Source of the DNA: an uncultured Odoribacter sp.
Lineage (GTDB): Bacteria; Bacteroidota; Bacteroidia; Bacteroidales; Marinifilaceae
NCBI GenBank assembly: GCA_900544025.1
Contig: UQTM01000021.1
Location: forward strand, 1-47,600
Length of the DNA stretch: 47,600 bases
Reading direction: 5' to 3'
Of the stretch, positions 27,211 to 37,017 are shown piece after piece. The notes under the pieces are model-generated. The model saw only the letters and a list, made by a program, of their open reading frames with translations. It searched no databases and was not told the DNA's origin. Positions within the stretch are counted from its first letter, which is position 1. Each line of letters starts with the position of its first letter. Both the position numbers and the translations under genes were made by a program.

Positions 27211-27780
27211 ATGAAAAAAATAGCAATATTTGCCTCTGGTTCAGGTTCTAACGCAGAAAACATCATCCGTTTTTTTGCAAAAAATCCGGAAATCAGCGTA
27301 AATTCCATCTTCTGCAACGTACCCGGAGCCTATGTTCTCGAAAGGGCTAAGAAATACCATATTCCCGCCTATGTTTTCAACCGGGAAGAAATGAAAAACC
27401 CTGAAAAATTACGATGCCAATTGAAAGAGCAGGAGATCGATTTCATTGTTTTAGCAGGCTTTTTATGGCTAATGCCTTCTTGCATCACAGCAGCCTACCC
27501 GAACCGGATCATCAACATTCATCCGGCACTACTACCCGGCTATGGGGGGAAAGGCATGTACGGCGATAAAGTACATCAAGCCGTGATCTCCGCCGGAGAA
27601 AAAGAAAGTGGAATTACGATCCATTATGTGAACGAGCATTACGACGAAGGCTCCCCTATCTTTCAGGCACGCTGCCCGGTCGCTTCGACGGATACGCCCG
27701 AAACGCTGGCAGCTAAAGTGCACGCCCTGGAATATGAACATTTTCCCAGAATAATCGAAGAAGTAATTAACCGGATTTAA
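27211..27780 (+). CDS. purN: Phosphoribosylglycinamide formyltransferase
   Basis: A 189-residue PurN, which transfers a formyl group from 10-formyl-THF to GAR in purine synthesis. It begins KKIAIFASGSGSNAENIIRFF, and the catalytic region reads NIHPALLPGYGGKGMYGDKVH followed by SGITIHYVNEHYDEGSPIFQ, including the active-site Asn-His-Asp set. Full length. It is followed 32 bases later by dnaE on the same strand. Confidence 0.95.
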   Translation: MKKIAIFASGSGSNAENIIRFFAKNPEISVNSIFCNVPGAYVLERAKKYHIPAYVFNREEMKNPEKLRCQLKEQEIDFIVLAGFLWLMPSCITAAYPNRIINIHPALLPGYGGKGMYGDKVHQAVISAGEKESGITIHYVNEHYDEGSPIFQARCPVASTDTPETLAAKVHALEYEHFPRIIEEVINRI

Positions 27781-27812
27781 TTGTTTACTTTCAGGCTTTA
27801 AAAATATAAAAA

Positions 27813-30800
27813 ATGAAATTCACTCATTTTCACGTACACTCTCAATACTCCATCCTCGACGGAGCCGCCAGTATTCCGGGCCTGATCGATAAAGCGGCCA
27901 GCGATGGCATGACAGCCCTTTCCCTGACCGACCATGGAAACATGTTCGGCATTAAATTATTTTATGACCTTTGCCGCAAGAAAGGGATTAAACCGATTCT
28001 CGGATGTGAAGCTTACGTTGCCCGGGTATCCCTTTATGACAAGGTGAAACCGATCGACCGTTCGGGGGAACACCTTATATTATTGGCAAAAAACCTGCAA
28101 GGCTATAGAAACCTGATGAAACTGTGTTCCACGGCATTCGTGGACGGTTTCTATTACCGTCCGCGAATCGACAAAGCTTTGCTTGAAAAACACCACGAAG
28201 GACTGATTATTTCTTCTGCCTGTTTGGGAGGAGAGATCAGCCAGAAAATCATGGCGGGCAATATCGAAGGAGCGGAAGCAGCTGCCTTATGGTATAAAAA
28301 TCTGGTGGGAGACGACTATTACCTGGAAGTGATGCGGCATCCGGCAGCCGACCCGAAACAACGGGCAGAAATTTTCGACAATCAGGAACTTTGTAATAAA
28401 GAAATTCTCCGCATGGGAGAAAAACTGGGTATCAAGGTTATCGCCACAAACGACGTTCACTTTCTGAATGAAGAAGATGCCGAAGCACACGATTTGCTGA
28501 TCTGCCTGAACACCCGGAAAGACATCGACGATCCCAACCGGATGCGGTACACCCGTCAGGAATGGTTCAAGACCACCGCCGAAATGATGGAGCTGTTCAA
28601 AGACATGCCGCAGGTGATAGAGAATACTTCGGAAGTGGCCGACAAAGTAGAAGAATACAAACTCGACTCCGACCCGATTATGCCCGTATTCCCCATTCCT
28701 GCCTCTTGCGGTACGGAAGAAGAATACCGGCAAAAGTTTTCGGACGAAGACCTTTTCAATGAATTTACCCGCAATGAAAAAGGCGAAGTCGTTATGTCCG
28801 AAGAAGAAGCCCAGAAAAAAATCAAGAAACTGGGAGGCTATGACAAACTGTACCGTATCAAGCTGGAAGCCGACTATCTGAAAGAATTGGCTATGAAAGG
28901 AGCGGTCAAAAGATATGGAGCGAATCTCCCGCCCGACATCGAAGAACGCCTGATTTTCGAACTGCATATTATGAAAACCATGGGTTTCCCCGGTTACTTC
29001 CTGATTGTACAGGACTTTATCCAGGCAGCCCGCGATATGGGGGTGATCGTCGGTCCGGGACGTGGGTCGGCCGCAGGAAGTGCCGTAGCTTACTGCCTCG
29101 GCATCACGAATATCGACCCCGTGCGATATGACTTACTGTTCGAGCGTTTCCTGAATCCCGACCGTATTTCCCTCCCCGATATCGATGTGGACTTCGATGA
29201 TGACGGACGGCAAAAAGTGCTGGAATGGGTAACGGAAAAATACGGAGCGGATAAAGTGGCCCACATTGTAACTTTCGGAAGTATGGCAGCCAAAATGGCA
29301 ATCAAAGACGTTGCCCGGGTATTAAAACTCGACCTTTCGGAATCGAACCGGCTGGCTAAAATGGTGCCGGAAGCCCCGAAAATGACGTTAAAAAAAGCCT
29401 ACAAAGAAAATCCGGACCTCGAAAAAGAAAAAAGCTCGCCCAACCCTCTAATCGCCAAAACCATCCGGCTGGCAGAGATTTTAGAAGGATCGGTCCGTCA
29501 AACGGGTGTTCACGCTTGCGGAATCCTGATCAGCCGCGATCCGCTGACCGATCATATCCCCGTTATGCCTACGGAAGGCGAGAGTTTGATGACCACTCAA
29601 TACGACGGGCATTTTGTCGAGCCTATCGGCTTGATAAAAATGGACTTTCTGGGATTACGAACCCTGTCGATCATCAAAACCTGTCTCGAAAATATCAAAA
29701 AATCGAAACACGTTACTTTAGATGCCGACGAAATCCCGTTGGACGACAAAGAAACTTTCGAGCTATTCTCCCGGGGTGAAACGACCGGCCTGTTCCAGTT
29801 CGAGTCCCCCGGAATGAAAAAGCATCTCCGGGCACTTCAACCCAACCGTTTCGAAGACCTTGTAGCCATGAACGCCCTTTACCGTCCGGGTCCTATGGAG
29901 TATATCCCTTCGTTCATCCGGCGTAAGCACGGCGAAGAGCCGATAGAATACGATCATCCGATGATGGAACCTTTCCTGAACGACACTTATGGAATTACGG
30001 TATATCAGGAACAGGTGATGCTCCAATCCCGTGCCCTGGGGAATTTCACCCGCGGTATGTCCGACACCTTGCGTAAAGCAATGGGGAAAAAGCAGATCGA
30101 CACCATGAACGCCTTAAAAACCCAATTCATGGAAGGTTGCCGGAACAATCCCGAATTTGTGAAAGGATGTAAGGATATGGGGAAAAATCTGGATGATCTG
30201 GTCAATAAAATCTGGGGCGACTGGGAAGCGTTCGCTTCTTACGCCTTCAACAAATCGCACTCCGTTTGTTACGCCTACATCGCCTACCAGACCGGATTTT
30301 TGAAAGCTCACTACCCGGCAGAGTTTATGGCAGCCAACTTGAGCAACAATCTTTCCCAGATCGAGAAAGTAACGGTCTTTATGGACGAATGTAAACGAAT
30401 GGGGCTGAACGTACTTGCCCCGGATGTAAACGAATCGTTCAACGATTTCACGGTAAATTCCCATGGGCAAATCCGTTTCGGAATGGCGGCGATCAAAGGC
30501 GTGGGAGAAGGCGCTGTGGAAAAGATCATCGAGGAAAGAGAGAAAAACGGACCTTATAAAGATGTATACGACTTTTTCGAACGGATCGATTATAAATACG
30601 TCAATAAAAAAACCATAGAAAACCTGATCACGGCAGGCGGGCTGGATAGTTTCGGATTCCACCGGGCACAATTTTTCTATCCGGTCGATGCAAACAGCAA
30701 TGTGCTGGATGTGTTGGTAAACTACGGTCAAAAGAACCAGCTGGACAGTATCAGCATGCAGGCCACCCTGTTCGGCGATATGGAAGGTTTCGAAGTAACG

Positions 30801-31571
30801 AAGCCCAACATTCCCGACTGTGAGCCCTGGCACGATTATGAGAAATCGAAAAAGGAAAAAGAACTTATAGGTATTTATCTCACCTCCCATCCGTTAGACC
30901 CCTATAAATTGGAAATGCAGATCTTATGTACTCCGGTCGAGGAACTGAATACGAATCTGGACGGCCTGAAAGGAAAAGAGATTACAATTGCCGGAATCAT
31001 TACGGCCAAACGCGAGGGGAAAACCAAAACCGGAAAAGATTTCGGAATACTCACCCTCGAGGATTTCGGCGGGACTTACGAACTGGCATTTTTTGGAAAA
31101 GATTATACGGATTTCCGCCAATATTTCATTCTTGAAACGGCGATTTATGTAAAAGGGAAAGTACAGCCCAAATGGGGGAAAGAAGGGAATGAACTGGCTT
31201 TCACAATCCAAAAAGTAGATCTGCTGGATGCTATTGCCGAAAACGCAATCCGCTCGATCACCCTAATGGTAGATATCGAAAAACTGACCATCGATACGGT
31301 GAGTGAAATTCACAATCTTTTTATCACCGATATAACCAGCGATGCGGCCAAAGAGCCTTCGAAACACCCTGCTCCCAAACAGGCCGCTTCATCCCCGGGA
31401 GAAATCAATGTGCCGGAAGAAAAGCAATCCGACATTCCGTTGAGTTTTATGTTATTCGACCGTCAGGGGAACAATGTAAAAATGTTTTCGCGCACTTGTA
31501 AAATAAAAAGATCGAGAGAACTTTATGAATATTTCGAAAACAACGATTCCATTCGCATGAAAATCAATTGA
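27813..31571 (+). CDS. dnaE: DNA polymerase III alpha subunit
   Basis: A 1,252-residue replicative polymerase. The N-terminal PHP domain starts FTHFHVHSQYSILDGAAS with LSLTDHGNMFG. The polymerase core contains GPGRGSAAGSAVAYCLG and the catalytic aspartates in LPDIDVDFDDDGR. A helix-hairpin-helix region and an OB fold near residue 1050 (ITIAGIITAKREGKTKTGKDFG) follow, then a variable C-terminus. No intein or interruption is seen. It may share a transcript with purN. Confidence 0.96.
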   Translation: MKFTHFHVHSQYSILDGAASIPGLIDKAASDGMTALSLTDHGNMFGIKLFYDLCRKKGIKPILGCEAYVARVSLYDKVKPIDRSGEHLILLAKNLQGYRNLMKLCSTAFVDGFYYRPRIDKALLEKHHEGLIISSACLGGEISQKIMAGNIEGAEAAALWYKNLVGDDYYLEVMRHPAADPKQRAEIFDNQELCNKEILRMGEKLGIKVIATNDVHFLNEEDAEAHDLLICLNTRKDIDDPNRMRYTRQEWFKTTAEMMELFKDMPQVIENTSEVADKVEEYKLDSDPIMPVFPIPASCGTEEEYRQKFSDEDLFNEFTRNEKGEVVMSEEEAQKKIKKLGGYDKLYRIKLEADYLKELAMKGAVKRYGANLPPDIEERLIFELHIMKTMGFPGYFLIVQDFIQAARDMGVIVGPGRGSAAGSAVAYCLGITNIDPVRYDLLFERFLNPDRISLPDIDVDFDDDGRQKVLEWVTEKYGADKVAHIVTFGSMAAKMAIKDVARVLKLDLSESNRLAKMVPEAPKMTLKKAYKENPDLEKEKSSPNPLIAKTIRLAEILEGSVRQTGVHACGILISRDPLTDHIPVMPTEGESLMTTQYDGHFVEPIGLIKMDFLGLRTLSIIKTCLENIKKSKHVTLDADEIPLDDKETFELFSRGETTGLFQFESPGMKKHLRALQPNRFEDLVAMNALYRPGPMEYIPSFIRRKHGEEPIEYDHPMMEPFLNDTYGITVYQEQVMLQSRALGNFTRGMSDTLRKAMGKKQIDTMNALKTQFMEGCRNNPEFVKGCKDMGKNLDDLVNKIWGDWEAFASYAFNKSHSVCYAYIAYQTGFLKAHYPAEFMAANLSNNLSQIEKVTVFMDECKRMGLNVLAPDVNESFNDFTVNSHGQIRFGMAAIKGVGEGAVEKIIEEREKNGPYKDVYDFFERIDYKYVNKKTIENLITAGGLDSFGFHRAQFFYPVDANSNVLDVLVNYGQKNQLDSISMQATLFGDMEGFEVTKPNIPDCEPWHDYEKSKKEKELIGIYLTSHPLDPYKLEMQILCTPVEELNTNLDGLKGKEITIAGIITAKREGKTKTGKDFGILTLEDFGGTYELAFFGKDYTDFRQYFILETAIYVKGKVQPKWGKEGNELAFTIQKVDLLDAIAENAIRSITLMVDIEKLTIDTVSEIHNLFITDITSDAAKEPSKHPAPKQAASSPGEINVPEEKQSDIPLSFMLFDRQGNNVKMFSRTCKIKRSRELYEYFENNDSIRMKIN

Positions 31572-31758
31572 CAGGCAATTCAGAATAAATATTCTATTTC
31601 TCAATAAATTACGATCGGGCCTATGCAGAATGGCAGATTTGACCTAAAAATTAACGTTCTATTATCACAATGTTTGCATCGTTTCCGATAAAAATATTGT
31701 AATTTAGCGGTGTGAATTCGTAAGAGATAATGAAATATTAACTAAAAAGAAAAATACT

Positions 31759-32076
31759 ATGGCTATTGCAGTGAATGATTCTAATTTTGATGAAGTTGTT
31801 TTAAAATCGGAACAGCCTGTGCTGGTAGATTTTTGGGCGGAATGGTGCGGACCATGTAAAATGATGTTGCCGATCGTTGAAGAAATATCAACAGAATACG
31901 AAGGGAAAGTAACCGTTACGAAAGTAGATGTGGACGGTAATCCCGGAACTGCGGCAAAATTCGGAATACGGAACATCCCAACCATTCTTTTCTTCAAAAA
32001 CGGAACAGTTGTCGATAAGCAAGTGGGTGCTGTTCCTAAAAATGCTTTGGTAGAAAAAATTAATAAGCTGCTTTAA
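31759..32076 (+). CDS. trxA: Thioredoxin
   Basis: A 105-residue thioredoxin with the redox motif WCGPCK (Cys30 and Cys33) after VLVDFWAE and the cis-proline region FGIRNIPTILFFKNG. A cytoplasmic protein with no signal peptide, the classical disulfide reductant. It lies 187 bases after dnaE, the common Bacteroidetes order, and ends in a strong perfect hairpin terminator. Confidence 0.95.
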   Translation: MAIAVNDSNFDEVVLKSEQPVLVDFWAEWCGPCKMMLPIVEEISTEYEGKVTVTKVDVDGNPGTAAKFGIRNIPTILFFKNGTVVDKQVGAVPKNALVEKINKLL

Positions 32077-32080
32077 ATTA

Positions 32081-32119
32081 AAAATTGAGAATTAAATGAT
32101 TTAATTCTCAATTTTATTT
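32081..32119. terminator. Terminator after trxA
   Basis: Perfect 17-base arms (32081-32097 and 32099-32115) around a single G, core AAATTGAGAATT, followed by a T-rich tail. Confidence 0.8.
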
Positions 32120-32164
32120 TCATACCTTACCATTCGCTGCAATAATTAGCCTTTAATCCCTATT

Positions 32165-33088
32165 ATGCCCGCAACTCTACAGGAAATAGTCCAATATGAA
32201 CAATTCGACAACCTCGAATTTATCGCTTCGCAGATCGTCGCCGGATTCATCACGGGCTTACATCGCAGTCCATATCACGGATTCTCGGTGGAATTTGCGG
32301 AACACCGGGTATATAATAACGGGGAATCGACCAAACATATAGATTGGAAACTATATGGACGGACGGAAAAAATGTTTATCAAACAATATGAAGAAGAGAC
32401 CAATCTTCGTTCATACCTGGTGCTCGACACTTCCTCGTCTATGTTATTTCCATACAGATCGGATAAAATTTCAAAACTTCACTTCTCCGTATATTGTGCA
32501 GCGGCGCTTATTTACATGCTCCGTAAACAAAGGGATGCTTCGGGGCTTTGCCTGTTCTCCGACCAGATCGAAATGCTTACCGATGCAAAGCTGAACAGTA
32601 CCCACATTCAAATGATGTACGCCACTTTGCAAGGCCTTTTGCGGGAAAACGCCATCCCCCTGAACAAACCGACCTCCACCGCAGAAGTGCTTCATCAGTT
32701 AGCGGACACGATAGCCAAACGTTCCCTGGTGGTGATCTTCACCGACATGTTTTCAAACGGGAATACGGAAGAGCTTTTCTCTGCCCTCCAGCACCTTCGT
32801 TACAACAAACACGAAGTGATTCTTTTCCACGTAAAAGATAAACGCATGGAAGAGGAATTCGAATTTTCAAACCGTCCCCATATTTTCGTCGATATGGAAA
32901 GCGGACGCGAAATAAAATTCTCGCCCAACGAAATCCGGGAAACTTATAAACAAAAAATCGCTGAATTTTATAAAGAATTAAAATTACGCTGCGGACAATA
33001 CCGGATAGACTTTGTCGAGGCCGATATTAACGAAAATTTTCGCGAAGTGCTTCTACCTTATCTTATCAAACGCAGCAAATTGTATTGA
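32165..33088 (+). CDS. DUF58 domain protein (soluble)
   Basis: A 307-residue protein with the DUF58 signature GESTKHIDWKLYGRTEK and a vWA-type metal site in LVLDTSSSMLFP. Unlike the DUF58 protein at 15937-17259 it has no membrane helices and keeps the DxSxS residues. Such soluble forms usually follow a MoxR gene in aerotolerance-type Bat operons; here no MoxR or Bat gene is adjacent. It lies 89 bases after trxA behind a terminator, so it is probably a separate unit. Confidence 0.85.
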   Translation: MPATLQEIVQYEQFDNLEFIASQIVAGFITGLHRSPYHGFSVEFAEHRVYNNGESTKHIDWKLYGRTEKMFIKQYEEETNLRSYLVLDTSSSMLFPYRSDKISKLHFSVYCAAALIYMLRKQRDASGLCLFSDQIEMLTDAKLNSTHIQMMYATLQGLLRENAIPLNKPTSTAEVLHQLADTIAKRSLVVIFTDMFSNGNTEELFSALQHLRYNKHEVILFHVKDKRMEEEFEFSNRPHIFVDMESGREIKFSPNEIRETYKQKIAEFYKELKLRCGQYRIDFVEADINENFREVLLPYLIKRSKLY

Positions 33089-33093
33089 CGCCG

Positions 33094-33651
33094 CTAATAA
33101 ATAAAGTATCCCAAAACCCCGGCGATTACAATCAGTAAAATAGGATCGGCTTTTTTCAGCGAAGCAATGAAAACCCCGGCAAAAATCAGCCAGCTTTTAT
33201 AATCGATAAAATTACGCTCATTCATCAGCAGCAAGGCCGCAGCGGCAATCAATCCGATCACGGCAGGTTTCAGGCTTGTCAGGACAGAATCTACCCAGGC
33301 ATTATTCCGGAATTTCGCAAAAAACCGACAAACAATAGTCATCAAAATAATGGAAGGCAAACTGACCGCTATCGTACAAATAGCCGAACCCAACACACCC
33401 TGAACAGCAGAATACCCCAGCTGGGTTGTTGCCGTATAACCGATGTAAGTGGCGGTATTGAAAGCGATGGGGCCGGGAGTTGTCTGGGAAATCGCCACGA
33501 TGTCGGTAAAATCGGCCGTACTGATCCATTGATGCGCTTCCACAACCTCGTGCTGTATGAGGGAAAGCATGGCGTAACCGCCTCCAAAACCAAACAACCC
33601 GATTTTAAAGAAAGCCAGAAAATAACTTAAATACAACTCTAATAAACCCAT
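33094..33651 (-). CDS. Chromate transporter, half-size subunit (pair 2, second gene)
   Basis: A 185-residue CHR-family half with KIGLFGFGGGYAMLSLIQHE and SQTTPGPIAFNTATYIGY. It is a paralogue of the gene at 11752-12276. It follows the first half of the pair by 25 bases and is convergent with the DUF58 gene, ending 6 bases from it. Substrate unknown. Confidence 0.87.
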   Translation of the reverse strand: MGLLELYLSYFLAFFKIGLFGFGGGYAMLSLIQHEVVEAHQWISTADFTDIVAISQTTPGPIAFNTATYIGYTATTQLGYSAVQGVLGSAICTIAVSLPSIILMTIVCRFFAKFRNNAWVDSVLTSLKPAVIGLIAAAALLLMNERNFIDYKSWLIFAGVFIASLKKADPILLIVIAGVLGYFIY

Positions 33652-33676
33652 ACTGCGGAATTAACCGATTTTTATC

Positions 33677-34207
33677 CTACTTCCTTTTATACCAGTGAAA
33701 AACAGTTCCACCCAGTATCGCCGCCATCACAATATAGATAGGCGATACCCCCAACAACCAAATCACCAAAGCGGCGGCCACGGGAATCCAAAGAGTTTTC
33801 CAGGTGACTCCCGCCGATTTCCCCATATTCCATAAAGGAGCGGCAATCAAAGCCACCACCGCCGGACGGATACCTTTAAAAACCCGTTCGACTCCCGGAT
33901 TATTTTTAAATTCGGTAAAAACTAAAGCAATCAGTAAAATAACAATGAATGAAGGCAGGATGATCCCCAGGCTCGAAGCCAGACTTCCCCATATCCCCTT
34001 TTTTTTATTTCCGACAAATACAGCGGTATTCAGGGAAATAGGGCCGGGAACCGACTGGGCAATGGCAAGCATGTCGATAAATTCTCCTTCTACCAGCCAT
34101 TTTTTACGATCGACCACTTCCTTCTGTATCAGAGGGATCATAGCATAGCCACCACCGAAAGTGAATGCTCCGATCTTAAAAAACGACCAAAATAAATGCC
34201 AGTACAT
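33677..34207 (-). CDS. Chromate transporter, half-size subunit (pair 2, first gene)
   Basis: A 176-residue CHR half: KIGAFTFGGGYAMIPLIQKEV, then AQSVPGPISLNTAVFVGNK, and hydrophobic helices. It pairs with the next gene and matches the gene at 11201 in pair 1, including the motif GIRPAVVALI. It lies 15 bases after the M23 peptidase gene and may be co-transcribed with it. Confidence 0.87.
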   Translation of the reverse strand: MYWHLFWSFFKIGAFTFGGGYAMIPLIQKEVVDRKKWLVEGEFIDMLAIAQSVPGPISLNTAVFVGNKKKGIWGSLASSLGIILPSFIVILLIALVFTEFKNNPGVERVFKGIRPAVVALIAAPLWNMGKSAGVTWKTLWIPVAAALVIWLLGVSPIYIVMAAILGGTVFHWYKRK

Positions 34208-34221
34208 ACCCTTTTCCCCTC

Positions 34222-35460
34222 TTATAATCTCTGCAACTGCCCGATAATGGTATCCCGGATCATGGTAAAACGAGGCATATTTTCAGCGGATACCGGTTTC
34301 TTCGGCTGCGAACGGACGGTCAGCGGATTAATGGGCTTTCCGTTTTCATACACCCGGAAATCCAGATGGGGCCCGGTGACAATCCCCGTACTTCCGACAT
34401 ATCCGATCACTTCCTTTTGTTTAACAGCCTTTCCGACCTTCAGACCGGAAGCGAATCGGGACAAATGCATATATACCGTAGTGTAAGTGCCATTATGCTT
34501 AATCTTCACGTAGTTCCCCCCACCGCCTGCCTGGAAGGCTTTAGCAATAACCACTCCACTGCCGATTGCATAAACCGGAGTACCGACCGGAGCGGCATAA
34601 TCCACCCCGTGGTGGGCACGGTATCGTTTCAGCACCGGGTGATAACGGCTATTGGAAAAACGGGAACTGATCCGGAAGAAATCCAAAGGCGCCTTTAAAA
34701 ATGCTCCCTCCAAACTTTTCCCGTGTTCATTATAAAACAGCACCTCATTATCCTGCATGAATGGAATAGCATAGTATAAACTATCCGCATGTTTAAATAC
34801 GGCTCCGGTGATACTGAAATTAGAGAGGCTTTTCCCGTCCACATACTCCTGTTCATAAAGAACCTTGAATTCATCCTCTTTCCGCAATCCGAAGAAATCG
34901 ATCGACCAACCGTAGATTTTAGCCAATTCCACAGCCAGGTACGGATCGGCCCCACAAGCCACCATCGCATTCCACGGTGACGATTCCACCTGCCCTTTTA
35001 CGGATTTCTTCCGCCACTCCACCGGATTGTTGCCAATGGAAACACTATCGTTCAGTAAATCGAACACCACATACGAACGGGGATTGCGTTCATATACGAA
35101 ATAGCTTACCTCCGGCACACTATCCCGGCTGGAAAACACGGCGTAAGTCTGCCCGCTTCTGATCTCCCGGACATTAAAGACGTTTTTAGAAGCTTCCGTC
35201 AATTGATATACCTTTCTTTTTCCCACTCCATGCCGGTCCAATATGGACGAAAGATTCTGATTTCTGCCCACTACCCCGAAATCCACATCGTAATCATCTA
35301 TCGGAATACCGTATTTATATACAATTTCCTGAACTTCTACCGAATCTGTCACATCCACTTCGTCCAACGGCTCGACTTCCCTGTGTTTCGGCCAAAAAAT
35401 CACCCCCAGCAACACGATTCCCAACAAAGATGAAAAGATAATCTGCTTCTTTTTCGTCAT
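34222..35460 (-). CDS. M23-family metallopeptidase (peptidoglycan endopeptidase)
   Basis: A 412-residue protein with one N-terminal membrane anchor (QIIFSSLLGIVLLGVIFW), a middle region rich in beta strands and a C-terminal LytM/M23 domain. The zinc-binding motif is HHGVDYAAPVGTP, and the HLDF motif near GIVTGPHLDFRVYENG completes the site; the intermediate histidine is in TVYMHLSRF. Both are intact, so it is probably an active endopeptidase cutting stem-peptide crosslinks. It is the first of three genes running to 33094. Confidence 0.88.
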   Translation of the reverse strand: MTKKKQIIFSSLLGIVLLGVIFWPKHREVEPLDEVDVTDSVEVQEIVYKYGIPIDDYDVDFGVVGRNQNLSSILDRHGVGKRKVYQLTEASKNVFNVREIRSGQTYAVFSSRDSVPEVSYFVYERNPRSYVVFDLLNDSVSIGNNPVEWRKKSVKGQVESSPWNAMVACGADPYLAVELAKIYGWSIDFFGLRKEDEFKVLYEQEYVDGKSLSNFSITGAVFKHADSLYYAIPFMQDNEVLFYNEHGKSLEGAFLKAPLDFFRISSRFSNSRYHPVLKRYRAHHGVDYAAPVGTPVYAIGSGVVIAKAFQAGGGGNYVKIKHNGTYTTVYMHLSRFASGLKVGKAVKQKEVIGYVGSTGIVTGPHLDFRVYENGKPINPLTVRSQPKKPVSAENMPRFTMIRDTIIGQLQRL

Positions 35461-35509
35461 TTTTTTATCTTATTAATCGTTATATATTCGATTTCCATTT
35501 TTTAGTCAA

Positions 35510-36959
35510 CTATTTAATAATCTTCTCATTATCCCGGCGATTTTTTTTCACCAAAAACAATACCAGCATCGACAAGGCTGCCACGATTCCCGCCGTATAA
35601 CTGAAAGTATGCCCTAAAAACAAACCTCCTACTTTATAAGGAGCAATCAAGAAATAGGTCACACACCGCCGTGAGAAAAACGGCAGGCAGAGACAACATC
35701 CAATGGGGCTTCTTTTTCGTCACCAGATAAGCAGCTCCCGCCCACAAGGTGATAGAGGCCAGCACCTGATTGGATATACCCACATATTTCCATAAAGTAG
35801 AAAAATCGAAATTGCACAGCAAGTAAGCCACGACAAAAATAGGAATCGATATAAATAAACGATTCCGGACCGGCTTTTGGGTAAACCGTAAAGCATCGGC
35901 AAGAATCAGGCGCATACTCCTGAAAGCGGTATCACCGGAAGTGATGGGACAAACGACCACCCCGATCACGGCAACAACAGCCCCCACTCTTCCCAGCCAC
36001 GAATTACAAATCTCGTTCACAATAATAGCCGGGGTTTTCCCTGCAGCAGCAGCCTCGTTCAATCCTTCCGCTCCGCCGAAATAAGCCATCGCCGCACTCG
36101 CCCAAATCATAGCAACGATTCCCTCTGCCACCATTGCTCCGTAAAAGATGGGACGCCCGTATTTTTCATCGGTCATACATCGCGCCATCATAGGCGATTG
36201 AGTAGCATGAAAACCGGATATTGCCCCACAGGAAATCACCACAAACAACATCGGAAAAAGAATATTGTTCCCGGGATCGTCGTGCATGTTCCGCATAGAA
36301 TCGAAAGTCAGTTCGGTAAGCTTCAACTCTCCGCTAAACCCCAGATAAAGCATCGAACCGCCCACCCCCAGAGCCATAAAGATCAGAGCCGCTCCCATAA
36401 AAGGATATATCTTTCCTATGATCTTATTCACCGGAAGCAAAGTCGCCAAAATATAATAAACAAAAATAACATACAGCCAGACGGTCATATTCCAGCCCGT
36501 CAGGTTGGCCAGCAAGTCGGCAGGCCCGTTTACAAAAGATACCCCTACTGCCAGCAGAAGGAATCCCGTAAATACCACCATGAATTTCTTCATCCCGTTC
36601 CCCAGATACTTACCGACAAGATCAGGCAAACTCATTCCGTCATGCCGCACAGACAACATACCGGAAAAATAATCGTGAACAGCTCCCATAAAAATACAGC
36701 CGATCACAATCCACACAAAAGCCATCGGGCCATAAGCAGCACCGAGGATAGCTCCGAAAATAGGCCCTAAACCGGCAATATTCAGAAACTGAATCACAAA
36801 AATGCGCCACGGTTTCAACTCCTGGTAATCCACCCCGTCGGCCAAACGTTTCACAGGTGTAGCAATTTCAGACGACGCACCGAAAAAATGTGAAACAAAT
36901 TTTCCATAAAGAAAGTAGCCAGCAATGAGCAAAGCTACTGCTACTATAAAAGTGATCAT
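35510..36959 (-). pseudogene. cstA: Carbon starvation protein CstA, frameshifted near the 3' end
   Basis: The frame from 36959 gives 441 residues and ends at 35634 in an odd tail (CDLFLDCSL). In the next frame, from about 35665 to a TAG at 35510, the normal ending reads CVTYFLIAPYKVGGLFL and finishes KKNRRDNEKIIK. The shift lies in a short GT repeat at 35660-35666, consistent with a two-base loss. The intact protein would be about 480 residues, the usual length of this peptide/pyruvate-type transporter with many membrane helices (AYGPMAFVWIVIGCIFMGAVHDYF). A sequencing error or a recent mutation are both possible. Confidence 0.8.
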
Positions 36960-37017
36960 CTCTACTTATATTTTAGATATAGAAACAACAATACATCAAT
37001 ATCCGAAAACTTAAAAT

